A stretch of 64,000 bases of DNA from Angustibacter sp049994355 (GTDB lineage: Bacteria; Actinomycetota; Actinomycetes; Actinomycetales; Angustibacteraceae). Location: contig NZ_CP188257.1 of assembly GCF_049994355.1 (NCBI RefSeq), positions 2,604,001-2,668,000 on the forward strand, read 5' to 3'. The notes beneath the pieces are model-generated. The model saw nothing but the letters and a program-made list of their open reading frames with translations, did no database searches and was not told the DNA's origin. The translations under genes were made by a program, and so were the position numbers. This document shows, one piece after another, positions 33,097-41,539 of this stretch. Position 1 is the first letter of the stretch, and every line of letters starts with the position of its first letter.

Positions 33097-33705
33097 GTGG
33101 CGGGACCGATGTGGCTCGACGTCGCGCTCGCCGTGCTGATGGTGGGGTCCGCCGGCTACCACCTCGACCGGCTGCGCCGGGCAAGAGGCCGGGGCCGGCG
33201 CCGGCAGCCGGACGTCGCCCACCTGGTGATGAGCGGCGCCATGGCGGTGATGCTGGTGTCCCACCTCGGTGCCGGGCTGCTGCTGCTGTCCGCCGCAGCG
33301 TTCGTCCCGTTCGCGACCTACTTCGTGGCGCGCAGCGTGCAGGCGCTGGTCGGTGCCGGGCCGATGGGGGCGGCACCAGCGCTGCGGCAGGCGCTGGCCG
33401 GCTGCGCCATGGTCGTCATGCTCGCGGCAGGCGCCGGCGTACTCTCCCCCGCCAGCGGGACGTCCGCGACGTCGGGGACGGTGGCGCTCGGTCATCACGG
33501 TGCGGTCGGGCAGACATCAGTGGCCGTGCCGCCAGGCGCGACGGAGCACCCGGCCGGGCTAGCGCTGACCTGTGCCGCCCTCCTGGTGATGATCGCGGTC
33601 ACCGCGGCCTGGCAGGCCCGCGGGCTGCGGCGCCCGTCCTGGCAGAAGGGTTGCCAGCTCGCGATGAGCGCCACGATGGCCTACATGCTCGCGCTCATGC
33701 TCTGA
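33097..33705 (+). CDS. DUF5134 membrane protein
   Basis: 202 residues with five or so predicted membrane helices (WLDVALAVLMVGSAGYHLDR, AHLVMSGAMAVMLVSHLGAG and a C-terminal MSATMAYMLALML). His/Met-rich faces in the helices (GYHLDR, SGAMAVMLVSH, AMSATMAYM) fit the DUF5134 pattern, which often occurs near copper genes, though none is here. GTG 33097 is preceded by GAAGGAG. The end overlaps the convergent PhzF gene by 11 bp. Confidence 0.75.
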   Translation: MAGPMWLDVALAVLMVGSAGYHLDRLRRARGRGRRRQPDVAHLVMSGAMAVMLVSHLGAGLLLLSAAAFVPFATYFVARSVQALVGAGPMGAAPALRQALAGCAMVVMLAAGAGVLSPASGTSATSGTVALGHHGAVGQTSVAVPPGATEHPAGLALTCAALLVMIAVTAAWQARGLRRPSWQKGCQLAMSATMAYMLALML

Positions 33706-34555
33706 GCGGGACGGCGGTGCCGCGCACCCGCACCCGCGGGTCGCCGGCCACCAGACGGACCCGCAGGACGCCCGGCCGGCCGAGGTCCTCGCCCTGGCGC
33801 AGGGTCAGCTCGGCGTCCGGCGACGCCAGCCCCAGGGTGCGCAGGTAGTGGCCGAGAGCGAGGGCCGCGGCACCGGTGGCCGGGTCCTCGACGACGCCGC
33901 CGACCGGGAACGGGTCCCGCACGTGCAGCACGGTGGCGTTCTCCCGCCACACCAGCTGGACGGTGGTCAGGTCGAGACGGCGCATCAGCGCAGCCAGCTC
34001 GTCGAAGTCGTAGTCCAGGTCGGCGAGCCGAGCCCGGGTCCTGGCGGCGAGTACCAGGTGCCGGACCCCGGCGAACGCGATGGCTGGCGGAACGTCCGCG
34101 TGCAGGTCGTCCCTGCCCCAGCGCAGCGCGGACAGCGCCTCGTCGACCGCGTCGCGGGCGACCTGCTCCACCGCCGGCTCGACGCTGGTGAGCTCGGCCT
34201 CGAGCAGGCCGTCGTCGCGTCGAGTCACCTCGACCGGGACCGGCCCGGCGGCGGTGCGCAGCAGCAGCGGGCCGACACCGAGGGCCTCGCCGAGCACGAC
34301 ACCGGTCGCGACGGTGGCGTGACCGCAGAACGCGACCTCAGCGAGCGGGCTGAAGTATCGGAGGACGACGTCGCGGCCCTGCCGCTCGGTGACGAAGGCG
34401 GTCTCGGAGTGGCCGAGCCGCGCCGCGACCGCCTGCATCTGCTGCTCGGTCATGCCCGCAGCGTCCGGCACGACGCCAGCCGGGTTCCCACCGCTGGGGA
34501 CGTCGGTGAAGGCGGCGTACTCCAGCTCCTGCCGCGGCCCCCAGGGCAGGCTCAC
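33695..34555 (-). CDS. PhzF family isomerase/epimerase
   Basis: 286 residues, two-lobed PhzF fold. Signature segments: EYAAFTDVPSGGNPAGVV at the N-terminus, the catalytic Glu in LGHSETAFV, AFCGHATVATG, and DPATGAAALALGHYL in the C-terminal lobe. Members isomerise small carboxylates (dihydroanthranilate in phenazine synthesis), but the great majority, as here, lie outside phenazine clusters. GTG 34555 overlaps the preceding stop (GTGA). Confidence 0.88.
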   Translation of the reverse strand: MSLPWGPRQELEYAAFTDVPSGGNPAGVVPDAAGMTEQQMQAVAARLGHSETAFVTERQGRDVVLRYFSPLAEVAFCGHATVATGVVLGEALGVGPLLLRTAAGPVPVEVTRRDDGLLEAELTSVEPAVEQVARDAVDEALSALRWGRDDLHADVPPAIAFAGVRHLVLAARTRARLADLDYDFDELAALMRRLDLTTVQLVWRENATVLHVRDPFPVGGVVEDPATGAAALALGHYLRTLGLASPDAELTLRQGEDLGRPGVLRVRLVAGDPRVRVRGTAVPLRA

Positions 34556-34905
34556 GGTGAAGTCGTCGTTCCGGGTTTGGCCCGGTCCGTCCGGCTGAAC
34601 GAGAGGGCGATGATGGCCAGCACCGTGGCCGGCAGCAGCAGGATTCCGATGGAGGCAAGGCCGAGGATCATGCAGACGGCGAACAGGACCGACGCCACCG
34701 CGGCGCTCACCCAGCTCCTGGTGACCGCAGTGGCGACGCTGCAACCGATCGCGGCCAGGACGAGCACGACGTAGAACCAAGCCACCCCGACATCGCCCTG
34801 CTTCAGCACCAGCCACACGTAGACGCCGAGGAAGACGACGCCGAAGACGGCCGCCACCACCGAGGGCCGGCGGGCGCGGAAGCCCGAGGTGTTCGCTGCA
34901 CTCAT
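34552..34905 (-). CDS. Four-helix membrane protein, hypothetical
   Basis: 117 residues with four predicted membrane helices (VVAAVFGVVFLGVYVWLVL; VAWFYVVLVLAAIGCSVATA; SWVSAAVASVLFAVCMILGL; LLLPATVLAIIALSF). ATG 34905. Coupled by a 4-base overlap to the PhzF gene, though a functional link is not obvious. No family recognised. Confidence 0.65.
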   Translation of the reverse strand: MSAANTSGFRARRPSVVAAVFGVVFLGVYVWLVLKQGDVGVAWFYVVLVLAAIGCSVATAVTRSWVSAAVASVLFAVCMILGLASIGILLLPATVLAIIALSFSRTDRAKPGTTTSP

Positions 34906-34924
34906 GTGCGCAGCATCTCAGAGG

Positions 34925-35311
34925 TCAGCTGCGGCGCTCCTCGACGACCCTCTTGACCAGGAAGAAGGGCAGGATGAACGCGGCGAGGGCGCCGGCCAGC
35001 CAGACGATGAGCGCGGCAAGGATCCAGGTCGAGACGCCGTCCACCTGGATGCCGTCGGAGATGACGTTCGTGATGACGAGTGCGACCAAGGTCGAGATGA
35101 TCCCGACTCCCCCGCTGAACGCACCGGCGCCCTTGGTCACCGCGTTTGTGAGCATCGGCGACAGGATCGCCTGCACGATCGCGAAGATGATGGCGACCTC
35201 GAAGTACGCGGACGTCTCGATGCTCAGCCCGTCCAGCAGCAGATCGGCGACGAGGATGCCGACGAACGCCGACACGAAGTAGACCAGAAGCCTGATCAGG
35301 AAACGGATCAC
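34925..35311 (-). CDS. Phage holin family 4-like membrane protein
   Basis: 128 residues, four predicted membrane segments (LLVYFVSAFVGILVADLLL; FEVAIIFAIVQAILSPML; IISTLVALVITNVIS; ILAALIVWLAGALAAFILPF) and a basic tail (LVKRVVEERRS). The pattern is that of the chromosomal phage-holin-family-4 proteins (PF04020) found in most actinobacteria; no prophage genes are nearby, so holin function is doubtful. ATG 35311. Confidence 0.8.
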   Translation of the reverse strand: MIRFLIRLLVYFVSAFVGILVADLLLDGLSIETSAYFEVAIIFAIVQAILSPMLTNAVTKGAGAFSGGVGIISTLVALVITNVISDGIQVDGVSTWILAALIVWLAGALAAFILPFFLVKRVVEERRS

Positions 35312-35365
35312 CTGATCAACGTAGCCCCCGCGACCCTGGGGGTCGAGACGCCCGAAGGGCGAGTA

Positions 35366-35782
35366 CTAGCCCGCGCTGCCGGAGATGTTGACCAGCCAGG
35401 TCACGCCGAACTGGTCGACGCACATGCCGAAACTGTCACCCCACGGCGCCTGCTCCAGGGGCACGCTCACGGTACCGGCGCTGGAGAGCTTGTCCCAGTA
35501 GCCGCGCAGCTGCGCGTCGTCGTCGCCGCTGAGCGACACCGAGATGGAGGATCCCGAGCTGTACTCCATCGAGTTCGGGGTGTCGGCGGCCATCAGCGCG
35601 AGGCCGCCGGGTGCCTCCAGCACTGAGTGCATGACCTTGTCCGCCTCGGCGGGATCCTCGCTGGCCTGGAACTCGGCGAAGGTGCTGATGCTCAGCTCGC
35701 CGCCGAAGACCGACTGGTAGAACTCCATGGCCTCACGAGCGTTGTCTCGGAAACCAAGGTAAGGGTTGAGCCGGGTGCTCAC
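35366..35782 (-). CDS. PhnB-like VOC family protein
   Basis: 138 residues. STRLNPYLGFRDNAREAMEFY is the classic PhnB/glyoxalase-like N-terminus, with KVMHSVLEAPGGLALMAAD and WGDSFGMCVDQFGVTWLVNI as the second half. Such proteins have a vicinal-oxygen-chelate fold, but most PhnB-like members lack a full metal site and have no known reaction. ATG 35782. Free-standing. Confidence 0.85.
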   Translation of the reverse strand: MSTRLNPYLGFRDNAREAMEFYQSVFGGELSISTFAEFQASEDPAEADKVMHSVLEAPGGLALMAADTPNSMEYSSGSSISVSLSGDDDAQLRGYWDKLSSAGTVSVPLEQAPWGDSFGMCVDQFGVTWLVNISGSAG

Positions 35783-35859
35783 GGGTCCGCTCCGATCGTC
35801 AGAGAAGGGACTGGACCTCCGAGGCTACGTCCAGGCGTCCCGTGATTCCAGAGCGTTCA

Positions 35860-35882
35860 GCCGCCGCCCTTGCGCCGGCGGC
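35860..35882. terminator. Hairpin after the GH1 operon
   Basis: GCCGCCG (35860-35866) and CGGCGGC (35876-35882) form a 7-bp all-GC stem with a 9-base loop, two bases beyond the GH1 stop on the minus strand. Placed to end transcription of the five-gene operon starting at 40831. Confidence 0.5.
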
Positions 35883-35884
35883 CC

Positions 35885-37126
35885 TCAGTCGACTCCGTTC
35901 GCGGCGACGATCGACGCGTAGACGTCGGCGCTGCCCTTTCGGGTCCGCGCGAAGGTTTCGCGGTCGACGGAGTGCAGCCCGAGCTGGTGCCCGTAGCCGA
36001 AGATCCACTCGAAGTTGTCCATCAGCGTCCAGTGCAGGTAGCCGAGCACGGGCACGCCCTCCTCGACCACGTCGAGCAGTCCGCGCAGTGACGGCGCGAG
36101 AAATCCGGCGCGCAGCGCGTCGTCGGAGGTGGACACGCCGTGTTCGGTGACCAGCACCGGGATCCCCGTGGTTCGGTGGGCGTATCGCACCGCGCCGGCC
36201 AGCGACAGTGGCTCGATCGCCGAGCCCAGCTGGTTGACCGGCGCCCCGACACCGACCGGCACCGCACCCTTGTCGTCGTATCGGATCTGCTCGTAGTTCT
36301 GCACGCCGACGAAGTCGTCCGCGCGCACCAGGTCGAGCCAGCGCTCGTACACCTGGGCTCGCTTGCGGTCGCGGATCGACGGGTCGTCACCGACGACCTG
36401 GTCGTCGACGATCGCCAGGCTCAGTCCGACGGGCAGGTCCGGACGATGGGCCTTGATGGCCGCTCGGGCCGCTTCGTGGCCGGCGGCGAGACCATCGGCG
36501 ATGGCGTCCATCTCCTCCGGCAGCACCACGTTCGAGAGCCGGTACCGGCTGACACCGGCCGCCGCGCCGGCGGCGGCCAGGGTTGCCCGCTCGAGGTCGC
36601 GGACGAAGTCGGGCAGGTCAAGCCAGGTCAGCAGACGCGGCAGGTTGGGCTCGTTGAGCGTCACCGCGACGGCGATGCGGTCGCCGAACGCGGCCATCAC
36701 CTGGTCGCAGTAACGGGCGAACAGTCGTGGCGCCTGCTCGTCCAACCAGCCACCGCGCATCGCGAACCAGTGCGGCGAGGTGAAGTGGTTGAACGTGACC
36801 ACCGGAGCCATCCCGCGCTCCACGCAGCGGTCAGCGATCGACGCGTAGTGCTGCAGGGCCGCGCTCGAGAACTCACCGTCGGCCGGCTCGACCCGAGCCC
36901 ACTCGACCGAGAACCGGTATGCGTTCAACCCCAGGCCGGCGGCCAGGTCGACGTCCTCGCGCCACAGCTCGTAGCCGTTGCAGGCCCTGCCGGAGGCTTC
37001 GCGAAACACCGATGGCTGCACGTGCTCGGCGAACCACGTGTCGCTGCCAGTGTTGTCGCCCTCGTTCTGGTGCCCCGCACCCGCTACCCCCCACCAGAAG
37101 CCGTCGGGAAAGCGTCCTGCCGTCAT
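35885..37126 (-). CDS. Glycoside hydrolase family 1 beta-glycosidase
   Basis: 413 residues, GH1 barrel. FPDGFWWGVAGAGHQNEGDN is the family N-terminus; TLNEPN (about 162) carries the acid/base Glu and VTEHGV carries the nucleophile Glu (most GH1 have TENG, here His replaces Asn). WTLMDNFEWIFGY is near the end. At 413 residues it is shorter than usual (about 450). No signal peptide, so it splits a beta-glycoside inside the cell. ATG 37126 has AGGAG; it follows the VOC stop by one base in an oxidoreductase operon. Confidence 0.88.
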   Translation of the reverse strand: MTAGRFPDGFWWGVAGAGHQNEGDNTGSDTWFAEHVQPSVFREASGRACNGYELWREDVDLAAGLGLNAYRFSVEWARVEPADGEFSSAALQHYASIADRCVERGMAPVVTFNHFTSPHWFAMRGGWLDEQAPRLFARYCDQVMAAFGDRIAVAVTLNEPNLPRLLTWLDLPDFVRDLERATLAAAGAAAGVSRYRLSNVVLPEEMDAIADGLAAGHEAARAAIKAHRPDLPVGLSLAIVDDQVVGDDPSIRDRKRAQVYERWLDLVRADDFVGVQNYEQIRYDDKGAVPVGVGAPVNQLGSAIEPLSLAGAVRYAHRTTGIPVLVTEHGVSTSDDALRAGFLAPSLRGLLDVVEEGVPVLGYLHWTLMDNFEWIFGYGHQLGLHSVDRETFARTRKGSADVYASIVAANGVD

Positions 37127-37127
37127 G

Positions 37128-37568
37128 TCACTCCTCTTGCCCGCCGGTCGTCGACCGGTCCAGCAGTTCGACGAGGTTTCCCTCGGGGTCGGCCACGAAC
37201 GCCATCCGCACGCCCGCCTCTGGCGAAGGCCTCGGTGTCATCACCGCTCGTGCTCCCAGTCCGAGCAGCCGCTCGAACGTCGGGTCCAGGTCCGAGACAT
37301 CGAAGGCGATGTGGCCGAACGCCTGCAAGAGCGCAGCCTCAGCCGGGTCAGCTGCCCGCAGTCCGGGCTGGGATCCCGTGCGGTGCAGCAGCTCGAGGCG
37401 GTCCCCGCGACCGGGGTGGATGAGCATCACGACGTCCAGGTCTGACGCGTCCACCCGCAGTGCCAGCTCGCGGACGAAGCCGAAGGCGGTGCAGTACCAG
37501 GACTCCGCGGCGCCGAGATCGGCGACGTTGAGGCCTACGTGGTCCAGGCGTGGCACGCGTTCAGCCAT
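37128..37568 (-). CDS. VOC (glyoxalase/dioxygenase-fold) protein
   Basis: 146 residues. RLDHVGLNVADLGAAESWY opens the first beta-alpha-beta unit and HIAFDVSDLDPTFERLLGLG the second, ending NLVELLD, so metal ligands His, His and Glu can be assigned. It could be a lactoylglutathione lyase-like isomerase or a small extradiol-type enzyme. Overlaps the preceding FAD oxidase gene by 8 bp and ends one base before GH1, hence part of the same operon. Confidence 0.82.
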   Translation of the reverse strand: MAERVPRLDHVGLNVADLGAAESWYCTAFGFVRELALRVDASDLDVVMLIHPGRGDRLELLHRTGSQPGLRAADPAEAALLQAFGHIAFDVSDLDPTFERLLGLGARAVMTPRPSPEAGVRMAFVADPEGNLVELLDRSTTGGQEE

Positions 37569-38946
37569 GGACGTTCAGCCTCGCCGGGTCCGCGGACAGG
37601 TACGAGGCGAACCGCCCGTCCGGGTCTCGCTCGGCCCGGATCCCCTCGAGTCGGACGAGCTTCTCGTCGGTGAGGAAACGGTCCTGGCGGCGGGTGAAGT
37701 CGGTGTCGCCGAGGTAGACCCCGACTCCGCCAGCCGCCGCGATCGCCGCCGTCTGCCGGTGCACCCGCGACCGGTAGCGCTCGTCGTCGGCCTCGTCGCG
37801 GTAGATGAGGTAGGTGGCGACGTAGACGTTGCCCTGCACCGAGAACGCCATGTCGGGCAGTTGGCGGGTCGGCGCCCAGCCGTACCAGATCGAGAACGAG
37901 TGCTCGGTGTCGAGCGCACGCCAGACGTCCAGCAGCAGCGGTGCGAGAACCGTCGCGGGCGCGTCCGTCCAGGTGCAGTCGACCGCGTACCGATGCCCCT
38001 CGGGGTTCTGGCCGGCCTGAGCCAGGCTCTCCTGCTCGATCGACGTGGCGCTGGTCACCCGCCCCAGCTCTCGGCCCTGCACCGGGCACTCCCCCAGACC
38101 GGCCAGCAGCTCGCGGGCCTCGTCGTCCGAGTCGGCCAGGCACGTCGTGTGCAGCAGCAGCACCGTGCCGCCGGGGTGACTGGTGCCGTCGTACAGCGGG
38201 ACGTCGGGCAGCCGGGTGGCCGCCAGCACCGGCTCGACGCGGCGGTCCAGAACGGGCAGGACCTCGTGCAGCCAGTGCACCACCGCCTCGGCGTCGTCCA
38301 GGTCGAAGGTCCAGGTGTCCTGCCACATCACGGGAGGGAGCGGGTGGGTCTGCAGGTGGAAGGTCGTGACGATTCCCGGGAAGCCGGGGCCGGCGCCGCG
38401 GGCCGCCCAGTACAGGTCCGGGTTCGACTGCGCGTCGGCGCGCACCAGCTCGCCGGCCGCGGTGACCACCTCGACCGCCACGATGCTCTCGCAGGCCCAG
38501 CCCAGCGCTCGACCGTTCCAGCCCTGACCACCCTGCAGGAGATAGCCACCGAGGCCCACACCCGGGCAGTGACCGACTGGGAAGGCTCGGCCCAGCGCGG
38601 CCAGGAACGGTGCGAGCTCCAGCGCGCCGGTGGTCGCGGGGCCGGCAGCGACCACTCCGGTTGCCTCGTCGTAGGCCAGCGCTCGCAGGACGCCGAGGTC
38701 GATCAGCAGCGCGTCATCGTGCAGGCTCCAGGCCGCCCACGAGTGACCACCCGAGCGGATGCTCACCTTCCAGCCACGCTGGTTCGCCAGCCGGACGCCG
38801 GCCGCCACGTCGGCGGCGTCGGCGGCCTCGAGGATCGCCGCCGGGAACCGGTCGGGCCGGCGGGCGTTGAAGATGCGGCCGACTCTGGCCCGCTCGTAGC
38901 CATCGTCGCCGCACAGCATCAGCCGGCCGCGCAACGGCCCGCTCAT
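37561..38946 (-). CDS. FAD-linked oxidase, berberine-bridge type (PCMH domain)
   Basis: 461 residues. The FAD domain has VSIRSGGHSWAAWSLHDDAL, with the His that usually carries the flavin (RSGGHS), and PGVGLGGYLLQGGQGWNGRALG around 150-170. The C-terminal segment GRFASYLSADPARLN replaces the usual berberine-bridge NYxD motif; the Cys of bicovalent members is at VGHCPGVG. Such enzymes oxidise sugars or phenolic compounds with oxygen. No signal peptide. ATG 38946 overlaps the SDR stop (ATGA). Its substrate here may be a glycoside or aglycone. Confidence 0.85.
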   Translation of the reverse strand: MSGPLRGRLMLCGDDGYERARVGRIFNARRPDRFPAAILEAADAADVAAGVRLANQRGWKVSIRSGGHSWAAWSLHDDALLIDLGVLRALAYDEATGVVAAGPATTGALELAPFLAALGRAFPVGHCPGVGLGGYLLQGGQGWNGRALGWACESIVAVEVVTAAGELVRADAQSNPDLYWAARGAGPGFPGIVTTFHLQTHPLPPVMWQDTWTFDLDDAEAVVHWLHEVLPVLDRRVEPVLAATRLPDVPLYDGTSHPGGTVLLLHTTCLADSDDEARELLAGLGECPVQGRELGRVTSATSIEQESLAQAGQNPEGHRYAVDCTWTDAPATVLAPLLLDVWRALDTEHSFSIWYGWAPTRQLPDMAFSVQGNVYVATYLIYRDEADDERYRSRVHRQTAAIAAAGGVGVYLGDTDFTRRQDRFLTDEKLVRLEGIRAERDPDGRFASYLSADPARLNVHG

Positions 38947-39593
38947 CCGACCACCGCCGCGCCGCCGTCCACTGGCAGGTTCGCGCCGCTCACGTGCGAC
39001 GCCTCGTCGCTGGCCAGGAAGAGGATCGCGTTCGCGACGTCCTCGGGCTGACCCCACCTGCGCAGCGGAACCCGGGACAGGATCTGCTCGGTCGGGCTGT
39101 CCGGCCCGTGCAGCAGCGGGCTGGTCTGCGGCGTCTCGGTCATCGCCGGGCTCACGGCGTTGACCCGGATGCCGTGCGGGCCGCCTTCCACGACGAGCTG
39201 GTTGGTCAGCGCCAGGACGCCGCCCTTGGCTGCGCCGTGGGCGTTCTGCGGCATGAACCAGGCACCGCGGGAGCCCGAGATCGAGCCGATGTTGACGATG
39301 GATCCGCCACCGCGCGCCACCAGGTGCGGCCTGGCCGCCCGGGTCACCAGGAACACGATATCCAGCTCGTTGCGCATCGTGAAGGACCAGTCGTCGTAGG
39401 ACAGCACGTCGATCGCGTCCATCCGGCCACCGGCCGATCGCACGAGCTCGACGGTCTGCTGCGAGGACTCGGCCCACAGGTCGCAGCCGACCACGTGAGC
39501 ACCCTCGCGGGCGCAGACCAGCGCCGTCGCCCTCCCGATGCCGCCACCGGTGCCGGTGACCAGGACGACCTTGCCGGCCAGCCGACCGGTCAC
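38943..39593 (-). CDS. Short SDR lacking NNAG segment and catalytic Tyr
   Basis: 216 residues, about 35 shorter than its family. The cofactor loop TGTGGGIG (14-21) is intact. After DAIDV (59-63) the sequence jumps to LSYDDWSF, so the strand with NNAG and its flanks (about 35-40 residues) is missing without breaking the frame. The serine is present (S106), but the expected Tyr is His (H119 in NAHGAAK; Lys123 kept). It may be an altered or non-catalytic SDR. GTG start overlaps the monooxygenase stop, stop overlaps the FAD oxidase start: fully embedded in the operon. Confidence 0.8.
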   Translation of the reverse strand: MTGRLAGKVVLVTGTGGGIGRATALVCAREGAHVVGCDLWAESSQQTVELVRSAGGRMDAIDVLSYDDWSFTMRNELDIVFLVTRAARPHLVARGGGSIVNIGSISGSRGAWFMPQNAHGAAKGGVLALTNQLVVEGGPHGIRVNAVSPAMTETPQTSPLLHGPDSPTEQILSRVPLRRWGQPEDVANAILFLASDEASHVSGANLPVDGGAAVVG

Positions 39594-40831
39594 GAAGTGG
39601 CCGGCTCCTGCGACGCCTTCGCCAACCCGCCGCCGCCGAAGTTCTTGTCATGGTCGAGCGTCATCCGCAGGATCGGGTAGGCCGTCTCGCGCATCTGCTG
39701 CTCGTAGCCGCCGATCGCCTCGATCAGCTGCGCCTCGCCGCGGGCGACCCGGTCCAGCTGCTCCACCAGCAGGGCGGCGTCGTTGAGCGACAGGTTCGCT
39801 CCCATGCCGAGGGTGGGCAGCATGCCGTGCGCCGCATCGCCGACGATCGTGACGCGGGACGGCTCCCAGCTCTCCTTGGGCTCGATGAAGCCGAACGGGA
39901 TCATGAAGATGGAGTCCGGGTCCATGCCGGCCACCAGCGCCTGCGCCGCGGGGTGCCAGCCCTCGACGGCAGCGAGCATCGACTCCTGCATGAGCCCGGG
40001 GGTCTCGGCCGTCCACTCCCGGGTCGGCGGCACGACGGTGCCCGGGGTCACGCTGCAGCTGATCATCACGTACCCGGACTCGGGGTCCAGGTGCACGTCC
40101 GGAGCGATCTCGGCGGCGGCCTCGTCCGCGGCCCGGCGCGGCCGGAACGTGGCGATGAGCAGTCGCGAACCCTTGCGGTCCACGGCCATCAGCACACCCT
40201 GGTTGAGGATGTCGGGCATCAGCTCGTCGAGCTCGGGGGTCAGCGGGGTGCGGCCGTACACTCCGATCCCCTTGATCCCGGTCGCAACCACCGGGACGTC
40301 CGGGAACAGCTGGCCACGGACGGCCGACCGGATGCCGTCGGCCCCGACCAGGACGTCGCCACGAGCGGTCCGGCCGTCGGCGAGCGTCACCGTCACGCCG
40401 TCCGCGTCCTGGTCGTAGGAGACGACCGGAGCACCGACGTGCAGCCGGTCGCCGAGCCGACCGGACAGCACCTGGCGCAGCGTGCGGCGATGAACCCCGG
40501 TGTGCGCGCGGGGTCCGGTGTTCGGCGGACCCATGTGCGGGCGCGAGCTGAGCTCGTTGAACTGGTTGTCCAGCACGATCGACTCCGGCCGGTCGTAGGA
40601 CTCGCGTGAGGTCTCCAGGTACAGCTCGAACAGGTCGTCGGGCAGGACCCGGCGCAGTGCCTCACCACCGATCGCGTTGAAGTGCAGGTAGTAGCCCTGC
40701 TTGCGGTCCAGATCGACGTCCCGCTCGAACACCTCGACGGTGTGGCCCGATCTCAGCAGCCCCTGGGCGGTGGCCAGGCCGGCGAGACCCCCACCGGCGA
40801 TCAGCACGTGCAACGGTCGGTCGTCGTTCAC
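39590..40831 (-). CDS. FAD-dependent monooxygenase (aromatic hydroxylase type)
   Basis: 413 residues, group A flavin monooxygenase. VLIAGGGLAGLATAQGLL at residue 9 is the FAD GxGxxG, DVLVGADGIRSAVR the DG motif, and VTIVGDAAHGMLPTLGMGAN the GD motif. Typical substrates are phenols and related aromatic acids, hydroxylated with NAD(P)H. Promoter-proximal gene of a five-gene operon (SDR, FAD oxidase, VOC, GH1), with a palindromic operator 57 bp upstream of its start. The true substrate is unknown. Confidence 0.88.
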   Translation of the reverse strand: MNDDRPLHVLIAGGGLAGLATAQGLLRSGHTVEVFERDVDLDRKQGYYLHFNAIGGEALRRVLPDDLFELYLETSRESYDRPESIVLDNQFNELSSRPHMGPPNTGPRAHTGVHRRTLRQVLSGRLGDRLHVGAPVVSYDQDADGVTVTLADGRTARGDVLVGADGIRSAVRGQLFPDVPVVATGIKGIGVYGRTPLTPELDELMPDILNQGVLMAVDRKGSRLLIATFRPRRAADEAAAEIAPDVHLDPESGYVMISCSVTPGTVVPPTREWTAETPGLMQESMLAAVEGWHPAAQALVAGMDPDSIFMIPFGFIEPKESWEPSRVTIVGDAAHGMLPTLGMGANLSLNDAALLVEQLDRVARGEAQLIEAIGGYEQQMRETAYPILRMTLDHDKNFGGGGLAKASQEPATS

Positions 40832-40888
40832 AGCCGCTCCTGAGGTGCTAGGTGCCGACCGCTTCGTCGCGGCCGACTCTCGTTCTAT

Positions 40889-40901
40889 GAAAGTTGCTTT
40901 C
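40889..40901. promoter_or_regulatory. Operator site A (GAAAGTTGCTTTC)
   Basis: Palindrome with 5-bp perfect arms GAAAG / CTTTC, 57 bp upstream of the FAD monooxygenase ATG. One of a family of related sites in this island (others at 41506, 47768, 52365 and 53966). All lie 20-60 bp upstream of gene starts, positions suited to a repressor. The upstream flank CTCTCGTTCTAT resembles the flank of site C. Inferred regulator: the IclR protein at 52490. Confidence 0.6.
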
Positions 40902-40942
40902 GTGGATGAGCCTAGATCGTCTGCGCGCAGGAATCCAGGGTT

Positions 40943-41467
40943 TCAGCCCTGCATCGGCCGCATCATGTCGTCACCGTCCCAGCCGTCCGCGAGGGCGGAC
41001 AGCCGGCGGTGCATCCCGAGGATCGGCGGTCCGGCCCGGTGGACCTCGATCGGGTGCGGGAACAGCTGTCCACCGTCGTGCCAGGCCACCGACACCGCGC
41101 CGGAGGACGCGGTGTGGATCAGAGCGCAGCCGAGGGAGTCCAGCCGGGCCGACTCCGCCTCGAGGTCGTCCACGACCCAGCTGACGTGGCCCACCCGGTC
41201 GGTGCCGATCCGGTACGAAGCAGCCAGTGCGGGGTCGACCGAGTGCACTACTGCGAGCTCGATCACGATCGGCCCCCAGGCCGCGAAGGCCGCCGTGTGG
41301 TCAAAGTAGGTGGGGTCCTGGACCGCCGTCCCGTCAGCGAGCACGAACTCGTCGAACCGGACGTGCGGGTGCACCAGGAACGGCCCGACACCGAGCGTCC
41401 GGACGGCCAGGTCGACCGCCGCGCCGAGGTCCTCGACCCAGTAGCCGATGTGGTGCAGCGGTCCCAC
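40943..41467 (-). CDS. VOC family protein (glyoxalase/extradiol-like)
   Basis: 174 residues. HHIGYWVEDLGAAVDLAVRT begins the first module, DRVGHVSWVVDDLEAESARL the second, and HPIEVH provides a Glu ligand; His-His-Glu metal site likely. The frame is open to 41554, but GTG 41467 has GGGAGG 5 bases upstream and gives a normal N-terminus. Its length suits methylmalonyl-CoA epimerase-like or small ring-cleaving proteins. Divergent from the metallo-beta-lactamase-fold gene. Confidence 0.8.
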   Translation of the reverse strand: MGPLHHIGYWVEDLGAAVDLAVRTLGVGPFLVHPHVRFDEFVLADGTAVQDPTYFDHTAAFAAWGPIVIELAVVHSVDPALAASYRIGTDRVGHVSWVVDDLEAESARLDSLGCALIHTASSGAVSVAWHDGGQLFPHPIEVHRAGPPILGMHRRLSALADGWDGDDMMRPMQG

Positions 41468-41505
41468 GGCGGCCTCCCTGGCGAGATCGGCAGTGCTCGT
41501 TCTGT

Positions 41506-41518
41506 GGAAGTCATATTC
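41506..41518. promoter_or_regulatory. Operator site E, degenerate copy
   Basis: GGAAGTCATATTC matches GAAAGTNRCTTTC at 10 of 13 positions. It lies in the shared promoter region, 38 bp from the VOC start and 21 bp from the MBL-fold start, and GTTCTGT precedes it as GTTCTAT precedes site A. Weaker evidence than the other sites. Confidence 0.35.
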
Positions 41519-41539
41519 TGACAGTGAGAGTATGTCTCG

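Noticed and set aside
34925..35311. Holin-like gene as evidence of a prophage
   Set aside because: No integrase, capsid, lysin or attachment site nearby; chromosomal family-4 holin-like proteins are common in actinobacteria.
37535..38326. Extra frames inside the FAD oxidase gene
   Set aside because: No recognisable domain, low-complexity composition typical of off-frame translation in high-GC DNA.
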